Assembly (NCBI GenBank): GCA_012729935.1
Contig: JAAYBY010000166.1
Coordinates: 1-18,726 of the forward strand
Direction: 5' to 3'
Origin: Clostridiaceae bacterium
Lineage (GTDB): Bacteria; Bacillota; Clostridia; Saccharofermentanales; UBA5734
Length of the DNA: 18,726 nucleotides
Shown piece after piece: positions 13,849 to 18,726 of this stretch. The notes beneath the pieces are model-generated. The model ran no database searches. It saw only the letters and a list, made by a program, of their open reading frames with translations, and had not been told where the DNA came from. How positions within the stretch are numbered: position 1 is the first letter of the stretch; every line of letters begins with the position of its first letter. Made by a program: the position numbers and the translations under genes.

Positions 13849-14376
13849 ATGACAAAAATGCGTAAGATACTCAACGACTGGGACGCACCCAATATTCAAT
13901 CTCTGGTAAAGCTGATCGAAACACAGAACAAAACGACGCTGGTCAACTGGGCTGTTGATTATGCTGAGCACGTTATTTTACCGCTCTGGTTGAAACACGC
14001 ACCCGACGATTTGCGTCCCCTGCTTGCGTTACATGCAGCGCGCGACTGGTCAGCCGGATCAATCAAGCTGTCGCAAGCGAAGGCAATCATCATGGACTGT
14101 CATGCAGCCGCTCGCGAAATGAACGATAAACCTGCTGCACAGGCGGCTGCGCGGGCAATCGGTCAAAGTTCATCGACCATTCATTCGGCAAGGCATTGTA
14201 TAGGACTTGCATTATATGGTGCTCTGGCCATTGCTTATGATACGCTTGGCACCGACGCCGAATGGACGCAACTGGAACATTGTGCCGCTGGGGCGTGTGA
14301 ACAAATGTATCATGCGCTTCTCACGGTATCTATTGATAACGAACCGAATCCGGCTAAGATTAACTGGAAGTGCTGA
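13849..14376 (+). CDS. Imm5-like putative immunity protein
   Basis: This 175-residue protein is mostly alpha-helical and alanine-rich. It has HAARDWSAGSIKLSQAKAI, CHAAAREM, AAQAAARAIGQ and HSARHCIGLALYGALAIAYD. These features recall the Imm5-like family annotated as putative immunity proteins, found in polymorphic toxin loci and also alone. No toxin with a C-terminal nuclease or deaminase is visible here, so the immunity role is not supported by context. AAAGG precedes the ATG. The family assignment is from memory of the motif pattern and should be treated as moderate. Confidence 0.6.
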   Translation: MTKMRKILNDWDAPNIQSLVKLIETQNKTTLVNWAVDYAEHVILPLWLKHAPDDLRPLLALHAARDWSAGSIKLSQAKAIIMDCHAAAREMNDKPAAQAAARAIGQSSSTIHSARHCIGLALYGALAIAYDTLGTDAEWTQLEHCAAGACEQMYHALLTVSIDNEPNPAKINWKC

Positions 14377-14410
14377 CACTTCGAAAGCTTGTTTAATGGA
14401 AAATGTTCCC

Positions 14411-14439
14411 TTGTCAACAGCTAATATATTGCGTACAAT
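14411..14439 (+). promoter_or_regulatory. Sigma-A-type promoter for the peroxidase/OhrR operon
   Basis: TTGTCA (14411-14416) and TACAAT (14434-14439) are exactly 17 bp apart, 32 bp before the peroxidase ATG. The -10 box lies inside an OhrR-box-like sequence, which suits repression by the OhrR-type protein encoded downstream. Confidence 0.7.
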
Positions 14440-14460
14440 TAAATAGCGTAAAATATATTA
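14422..14460. promoter_or_regulatory. OhrR-box-like operator and inverted repeat over the peroxidase promoter
   Basis: TACAATTAAATAGCGTA (14434-14450) resembles the Bacillus OhrR box TACAATTnAATTGTA; the left half is exact and the right half is altered. It is framed by perfect 9-bp arms, TAATATATT (14422-14430) and AATATATTA (14452-14460), 21 bp apart. The GCGTA motif also repeats at 14431 and 14446. Together they cover the -10 box and the transcript start. Confidence 0.5.
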
Positions 14461-14470
14461 GAGGAGGAAA

Positions 14471-14950
14471 ATGTTTATGTCGATTTATGAAATTACGGTT
14501 AAAGGATTAAAGGGACAGGATATATCACTATCTGACTATCAGGGAAAAGTTTTGTTGATCGTTAATACAGCCACTGGTTGCGGGCTGACTCCGCAATACG
14601 AGGGATTGCAAAAACTTTATGATGACTATCAGGAAAAAGGGTTTGAAATCCTGGATTTCCCCTGCAATCAATTTGGTAATCAAGCCCCTGGAACTGTGGA
14701 TGAAATCAACAGTTACTGTACATTGACTTACAAAACATCATTTCCGCGTTTTGGAAAAATTGATGTCAATGGTGCTAATGAAAGCCCTCTTTATACGTTT
14801 CTGAAAAAGAAAAAAGGTGGTTTGCTTGGTTCGAAAATCAAATGGAACTTCACAAAATTTCTTGTTGACAGAAATGGTGCTGTTGTCAAGCGGTTTGCGC
14901 CAACAGATACACCGGAGAGTATTGCACAGGACATCGCGAATCTTTTGTGA
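14471..14950 (+). CDS. Glutathione peroxidase family (thioredoxin-type) peroxidase
   Basis: This 159-residue enzyme reduces hydrogen peroxide and organic hydroperoxides. The peroxidatic residue is Cys37 (VNTATGCGLTPQYEGL). The rest of the catalytic set is Gln67 (FPCNQFGNQ), Trp125 and Asn126 (KWNFTKFLV). Cys83 (SYCTLTYKTSFPRF) is at the resolving position used by bacterial and plant thioredoxin-dependent members, so thioredoxin rather than glutathione is the likely reductant. It is a Cys, not selenocysteine, form. AGGAGG lies 4 bases before ATG 14471 and 10 before ATG 14477; the second gives the common start MSIYEITVKG and either may be used. The OhrR gene follows 57 bp later. Confidence 0.93.
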   Translation: MFMSIYEITVKGLKGQDISLSDYQGKVLLIVNTATGCGLTPQYEGLQKLYDDYQEKGFEILDFPCNQFGNQAPGTVDEINSYCTLTYKTSFPRFGKIDVNGANESPLYTFLKKKKGGLLGSKIKWNFTKFLVDRNGAVVKRFAPTDTPESIAQDIANLL

Positions 14951-15007
14951 TATTCGAATGATGATTAATGATTAATACGCAGGCTTTTGGGGTGCAGGAG
15001 GACTGGA

Positions 15008-15448
15008 GTGGAACATGATGTATTGAAACTGGAAAACCAGCTGTGTTTTCCTTTATATGCTGCATCGAAAGAAATCGTTCGTCTGTATAAGCCTTATCTT
15101 GATAAACTGGGCTTGACCTACACACAATACATAACGATGATGGTTCTGTGGGAACGTCAGCAGCTGACGATTAAAGAGCTTGGTGATATTTTATATCTTG
15201 ATAGCGGGACTTTAACACCGTTGTTGAAAAAAATGGCGTTAAATGGGTTAATTGTCCGTGAGAGGAGTGTCATTGATGAACGAAATGTTCTAGTGTCGTT
15301 AACCAGTAAAGGTGAAGCACTGAAAGATCAGGCAATTTCCGTTCCATCGGAAATTGGCAGCTGCATCCCGCTGAATTCTGATGAAGTGAAGGAGCTTTAT
15401 CGTCTCCTTTACAAAACGCTCGACAATTTAAGACCTGTGGCTGACTGA
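15008..15448 (+). CDS. ohrR: OhrR-type MarR-family peroxide-sensing repressor
   Basis: This 146-residue winged-helix regulator has the OhrR sensor signature LENQLCFPLYAASKEIVRLY. Cys13 is the peroxide-reactive cysteine, and Tyr27 and Tyr38 fit the tyrosines that hold it in Bacillus OhrR. A second cysteine, Cys119 (IGSCIPLN), lies 106 residues on, almost the spacing of the Cys22-Cys127 pair of Xanthomonas OhrR, so a two-Cys switch is likely. The frame is open from TTG 14987, but GTG 15008 is chosen because AGGAGG ends 6 bases upstream and the signature then sits at the usual place. It follows the peroxidase gene and is 25 bp before the ODP gene. Its expected target is the operator at 14422-14460. 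Confidence 0.88.
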   Translation: MEHDVLKLENQLCFPLYAASKEIVRLYKPYLDKLGLTYTQYITMMVLWERQQLTIKELGDILYLDSGTLTPLLKKMALNGLIVRERSVIDERNVLVSLTSKGEALKDQAISVPSEIGSCIPLNSDEVKELYRLLYKTLDNLRPVAD

Positions 15449-15473
15449 AAGTTTGAAGACTAAGGAGTGTCCT

Positions 15474-16289
15474 ATGGAAACTGATCAACTGATATTTGAA
15501 CAGGAGCCTATCGAAATTGCTGAAGGAATATTCTGGGTTGGCTATGCCGATAACAATAGAGGACTGCATTGTAATCCTTATCTGATCATTGAGGGCAATG
15601 AAGCCGTTTTAATCGATGGCGGAAACCGCGATGATTTTAGTACAGTTATGTTGAAAATCTTGCGCACAGGGTTGAAGCCTGAGCAGATTACCAGACTGAT
15701 TTACCAACATTACGATCCGGATCTATGTGGCAGTTTGCCCCAACTGGAAAGCATCATCAATCGTGATGATCTCAAAATTATTTCCCATACGGAAAACAAT
15801 GTCTTCATTCATTATTATTCGGCCAAAACGGATAAACTGGATTTTCGTGAATTAGGCAGCCATTTTGACTTCGCGACAGGCAGACGTCTGATGTTCTTTG
15901 CGACACCTTATTGCCATCAGCCAGGCAGTTTTATCACTTATGACACAAAAACAAAAACAGTGTTCTCGAGTGATTTGTTTGGCAGCTTTGATACCCAATG
16001 GACACTCAGGCTTGAATTGGATGAGGCTTGCCGAACCTGTCGCGACCGTTCTGACTGTCCTCTGTCGTTATTAAAATGTCCCGTTAGCGGCATCGTGCAT
16101 TTTCATCAGATCATCATGACTTCAAATCGTGCGCTGGCAAACGCCCTCGATACGATTCAACAGCTTGATATTGATCGGATCGCTCCACAGCACGGAAGAA
16201 TTATTTCTGCAAAAGAGGACGTTGAAGCCATAATTCGACACCTGCGTGCAATCGGAAATGTGGGTATTGACCGTCTGTTTCAGAGGTAA
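15474..16289 (+). CDS. ODP-type metallo-beta-lactamase-fold di-iron oxygen-binding protein
   Basis: This 271-residue protein matches the oxygen-binding domain of flavodiiron proteins without the flavodoxin part. The metal ligands are all visible: His79, Asp81 and Asp83 (QHYDPDLCGS), His148, Asp167 (SSDLFGSF) and His240 (APQHG). Asp81 replaces the usual Glu, as seen in ODP sensor proteins of bacterial signalling systems. A Cys cluster, Cys186, 189, 195 and 202 (C-x2-C-x5-C-x6-C), sits before the conserved FHQ/PQHG region and could hold zinc or an iron-sulfur cluster. ATG 15474 is chosen behind AAGGAG; TTG 15453 lacks such a site. The PAS-HD-GYP gene begins 5 bp after its stop. Lacking an electron-transfer domain, it is more likely a sensor than an oxygen reductase. 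Confidence 0.85.
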   Translation: METDQLIFEQEPIEIAEGIFWVGYADNNRGLHCNPYLIIEGNEAVLIDGGNRDDFSTVMLKILRTGLKPEQITRLIYQHYDPDLCGSLPQLESIINRDDLKIISHTENNVFIHYYSAKTDKLDFRELGSHFDFATGRRLMFFATPYCHQPGSFITYDTKTKTVFSSDLFGSFDTQWTLRLELDEACRTCRDRSDCPLSLLKCPVSGIVHFHQIIMTSNRALANALDTIQQLDIDRIAPQHGRIISAKEDVEAIIRHLRAIGNVGIDRLFQR

Positions 16290-16294
16290 TTAAC

Positions 16295-17551
16295 ATGAAA
16301 AATCGAACTTTTGCACTTCAGGAAATTTTATCAGGTGATAAGCGGTCAGAGACCGACATTAAAGTGTATGCATTGGAAAGTTTCGCCAAGGAAATTGACT
16401 ACCAGAATCAAACGGAACTCTTAACAAAGCTGATCTTAAATCATGCCACAATAACAAAACAGATTGAGCAACTAAACAGAGAGCTAGTACACAATCGGGA
16501 GATGCTTGATGAAGCTCAGGAGATTGCATTATTGGGACGCTGGGATATCAATCTAGTCGACAGCAGCATGCTTTGGTCAGAGTCTATGTACGCTATTCTC
16601 GAAATTAACAGCTCAATACCAGCATCATCAGATTTATTTTTTTCATTTGTTCATTCAGACGATCTGGAACAAGTAGCTTCGATGTTCCGGGACATGTTTA
16701 CGATGACCAAATCATGGGCAACCAGATATCGTTTATTGATGAAAAGCGGAAAAACAAAATGGGTACATGTACGATTTCGTTTTAAATCTGACGATGAAGG
16801 CAACCCCACCCATTTATATGGAACCATCCAGGATGTTACTGAATTGAAAAGGATTGAAGACGAGCTTGAAAAGCATAGCCAGCATCTGGAAGAGCTTGTT
16901 GAAGAAAAAGTTCAGGAAATATCTGCTTCTCAGATGGCAACGATCTATGCGTTGATCAAGCTGTCAGAATCCAGAGATGACGATACGGGCGCGCACATTG
17001 AACGGACTGCCAGCTTCTGCCGTTTGCTGGCTGAACAAGCGAGGTTGAATCCAAAATATAAAGAGCGGATTGACGATGATTTTATCAAAACGATCTATAA
17101 GGCCAGCCCGCTTCACGATATTGGCAAGGTCGGTATTCCAGACAGCATTCTTCTGAAACCGGGGAAACTGACAGAAGATGAATTTGCCGTTATGAAAACG
17201 CATGTCCTACTTGGCTATGAAACGCTCGCCAAAGCTGGTCAGGATTATGACCGGAATGCATTTTTAAAAATGGGGATGGACATCGCGTTATATCATCACG
17301 AGAAGTGGAATGGTTCCGGCTATGTTCATGGACTTGCAGGAAATGATATTCCCATATCAGCAAGAATCATGGCGATCGCTGATGTCTATGATGCTTTGCG
17401 CTCCAAACGTGTCTATAAGGAGGCGTTCTCACATGAGAAGAGTGTAGACATCATCAGTGCTGATAAAGGAAGTCATTTCGACCCTGATCTTATTGATGCT
17501 TTCGTGCAGCATCAGGATCAATTCGAATCCTTGTACCTGTCGATCGGGTGA
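16295..17551 (+). CDS. PAS-HD-GYP domain protein, putative cyclic-di-GMP phosphodiesterase
   Basis: This 418-residue cytoplasmic signalling protein has three parts. Residues 1-75 are helical with no clear domain. A PAS/PAC domain spans about 76-188 (LLGRWDINL, then GTIQDVTELKRIEDEL). A coiled linker (190-212) joins an HD-GYP domain (about 213-418). HD-GYP metal and catalytic residues are present: TGAHIERT, His274-Asp275 (PLHDIGKVGIPDSILLKPG), His303, His334-His335-Glu336 and DVYDALRSKR. The name-giving GYP is GYV (342-344). Such enzymes break down cyclic di-GMP, and related domains also act on 3'3'-cGAMP. There are no membrane segments. The PAS domain or the co-encoded ODP protein may provide the redox input. 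AGAGG precedes the ATG. Confidence 0.92.
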   Translation: MKNRTFALQEILSGDKRSETDIKVYALESFAKEIDYQNQTELLTKLILNHATITKQIEQLNRELVHNREMLDEAQEIALLGRWDINLVDSSMLWSESMYAILEINSSIPASSDLFFSFVHSDDLEQVASMFRDMFTMTKSWATRYRLLMKSGKTKWVHVRFRFKSDDEGNPTHLYGTIQDVTELKRIEDELEKHSQHLEELVEEKVQEISASQMATIYALIKLSESRDDDTGAHIERTASFCRLLAEQARLNPKYKERIDDDFIKTIYKASPLHDIGKVGIPDSILLKPGKLTEDEFAVMKTHVLLGYETLAKAGQDYDRNAFLKMGMDIALYHHEKWNGSGYVHGLAGNDIPISARIMAIADVYDALRSKRVYKEAFSHEKSVDIISADKGSHFDPDLIDAFVQHQDQFESLYLSIG

Positions 17552-17663
17552 TTTAAGACACCGGATATGGGGGATCTTGAGCAATTTTCAGAAGTACGGA
17601 TACTGCTGGCAAAACATAAAAAAATTTGTATGGGTACCGCTGGTAGAAATGAGGAATAACGCC

Positions 17664-18164
17664 ATGTTCAGAGAAATGACCAGAGCCAAACAAGCATTAT
17701 CATCCGATCGGATCAAAGATGTATTAGATCGATGTACACATGGAATTCTGGCTTGCACGGGAGATGGGGGATATCCCTATGCGGTTCCGTTGAACTATGT
17801 TTTTGCTGATCAGAAAATATATGTTCATTCCGCGCGTCATGGACATAAAATAGATGCCATTACAGGAAGCAGCAAAGTTTGCTTTACTGTAGTCGATGAA
17901 GATACAATTGTGAGTAAGGCGTACACATCTTATTTCCGCAGCGTCATCGCATTTGGCAACGTGCGAATAACGTGTGGTGCGGAGCGACTGGCTGGATTCA
18001 CAGCTCTGGTGGAAAAATATTCAGGCGATCAGCCTGATGAATTAAAAAAGAAGAAGGTAGCGGATTGTACACAGGCACAAATCATCGCAATTGACATCGA
18101 ACACATAACGGGTAAAGAGGCGATTGAATATGCGATCAAAAAACAAATAAATACATACTCATGA
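17664..18164 (+). CDS. Pyridoxamine 5'-phosphate oxidase-fold flavin-binding protein, NimA-like
   Basis: This 166-residue protein matches the split-barrel flavin-binding family that includes nitroimidazole-resistance NimA. It has GILACTGDGGYPYAVPLNYVF (read in part), KIYVHSARHGHKIDAI, VCFTVVDED and YFRSVIAFGNVRI. The histidines of HSARHGHK fit the NimA active-site area. These proteins bind FMN or a similar cofactor and reduce small molecules. The frame is open much further upstream, overlapping the HD-GYP gene, but ATG 17664 is chosen because GAGGA lies 9 bases before it and the family motif starts soon after. It follows the HD-GYP gene by 112 bp on the same strand and may be read from the same transcript or its own. 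Confidence 0.88.
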   Translation: MFREMTRAKQALSSDRIKDVLDRCTHGILACTGDGGYPYAVPLNYVFADQKIYVHSARHGHKIDAITGSSKVCFTVVDEDTIVSKAYTSYFRSVIAFGNVRITCGAERLAGFTALVEKYSGDQPDELKKKKVADCTQAQIIAIDIEHITGKEAIEYAIKKQINTYS

Positions 18165-18261
18165 CGACCGCCACTCTGATAAAATAATAGCCAGCTGCTG
18201 AACGACAGAATCCAACTGATGCTTGTTGGGAGACAAACGAACACTGATGCAAGGAGTAGAC

Positions 18262-18630
18262 ATGCAAACGGAACAAAAACAGACGGATTTCCCTGATGAC
18301 AACGGCGTGATCCGGATGACCAGTGAACAACAGGCAGATGATCTCATAACTGCCCACCCTTTACTTGTCTGTTTTTTCACAGCTCCGGACTGTTCTGTCT
18401 GTCATGCTGTCAAACCCCGACTGATTGAGTTGGCAAAGAGACATAGATCACCACTATTGCTGGTGTCTGTTGCTGAACATGTCGCTTTTTCTGCACAGCG
18501 ACTTGTTTTTACGGTTCCAACCGTTCTTGTTCTCAACAACGGTCGGGAAATAGACCGTGAAAGTCGTTTCATTGATTTTGAGCAGCTTGAGCGAACAATG
18601 ACATCTGTGACTGCTAATTCATTTGAATAA
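18262..18630 (+). CDS. Thioredoxin-like protein
   Basis: This 122-residue protein has a thioredoxin fold with LLVCFFTAPDCSVCHAVKPRL. The redox motif is Cys44-Ser-Val-Cys47, with Pro42-Asp43 in place of the usual Trp, and cis-Pro86 is in FTVPTVLVL. It has no signal peptide, so it is cytoplasmic. ATG 18262 is chosen because AAGGAG ends six bases upstream; ATG 18247 and the upstream TTG lack such a site. It could reduce the peroxidase at 14471, although that gene is 3.3 kb away. The next gene starts 17 bp after its stop. Confidence 0.88.
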   Translation: MQTEQKQTDFPDDNGVIRMTSEQQADDLITAHPLLVCFFTAPDCSVCHAVKPRLIELAKRHRSPLLLVSVAEHVAFSAQRLVFTVPTVLVLNNGREIDRESRFIDFEQLERTMTSVTANSFE

Positions 18631-18647
18631 GATAAAAGGATGATCTG

Positions 18648-18726
18648 ATGAATTCTTATGTAACCATCGCCATTATTAATATTATTGCATTGCTTTTTTT
18701 GTCGGCGATTATACGTGACAACATCA
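18648..18726 (+). CDS. Start of a membrane protein, cut by the window end
   Basis: ATG 18648 follows AAAGGATGATC and opens a frame that runs off the window after 26 codons. The visible part, MNSYVTIAIINIIALLFLSA then IIRDNI, is a single hydrophobic segment. It follows the thioredoxin-like gene by 17 bp and is probably its operon partner. The family cannot be told from this much. Confidence 0.6.
   Translation, partial: MNSYVTIAIINIIALLFLSAIIRDNI

Noticed and set aside
17457..17663. N-terminal extension of the NimA-like protein overlapping the HD-GYP gene
   Set aside because: It is a second frame inside the HD-GYP gene with no similarity to the family; the ribosome binding site and motif support ATG 17664.

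Overview
The window looks like chromosomal DNA of a low-to-moderate G+C Bacillota bacterium, probably a clostridial-type anaerobe or microaerophile. The evidence is strong AGGAGG-type ribosome binding sites, sigma-A-type promoters, frequent GTG/TTG starts, a two-Cys OhrR-type regulator, a DUF2178/XRE pair, and a di-iron oxygen-binding protein next to an HD-GYP protein. The species is not identifiable by eye. I see no rRNA, tRNA, CRISPR array, insertion sequence or phage gene.

Region 1 (1-5794) is a catabolic locus. An FCD-type GntR regulator (209-874) faces a left-going pair, a zinc alcohol/polyol dehydrogenase (3046-1991) followed by a transaldolase-family protein (1982-933). A right-going pair diverges from these: a methylmalonate-semialdehyde-dehydrogenase-like aldehyde dehydrogenase (3235-4752) and a second, paralogous transaldolase-family protein (4766-5794). 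The divergent region carries a strong promoter and a perfect 16-bp palindrome. Both transaldolase-like proteins carry Gln where TalB has its acid/base Glu96, which is the state found in fructose-6-phosphate aldolase. There is no kinase or transporter. I infer an oxidise / retro-aldol / oxidise route for an unknown polyol or sugar derivative; this is the best candidate for an undescribed system.

Region 2 (5795-7580) holds TspO, about 480 bp of decayed sequence with a possible leucine-rich-repeat remnant, a RimJ/RimL-type acetyltransferase and a DUF4177 protein. Region 3 (7656-10075, minus) is a complete nitrate/sulfonate/taurine-type ABC importer in the order lipoprotein, ATPase, permease. Region 4 (10189-11881, minus) is an AbrB-like regulator, ABC ATPase and ABC-2 permease operon with 4-bp overlaps and a near-consensus promoter. 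Back to back with it, an XRE regulator and DUF2178 membrane protein (12162-12801) are preceded by a 20-bp inverted-repeat operator.

Region 5 (12996-14376) holds a small membrane protein, a zinc-finger plus DUF1801 protein and an Imm5-like protein. Region 6 (14471-18726) is a redox-stress block: glutathione-peroxidase family enzyme, two-Cys OhrR regulator, ODP di-iron protein with an extra Cys cluster, PAS-HD-GYP phosphodiesterase, NimA-like flavin-binding protein, thioredoxin-like protein, and the start of a membrane protein cut by the window edge. An OhrR-box-like sequence overlaps the promoter of the peroxidase gene. I infer a peroxide/oxygen-responsive operon linked to cyclic-di-GMP turnover.
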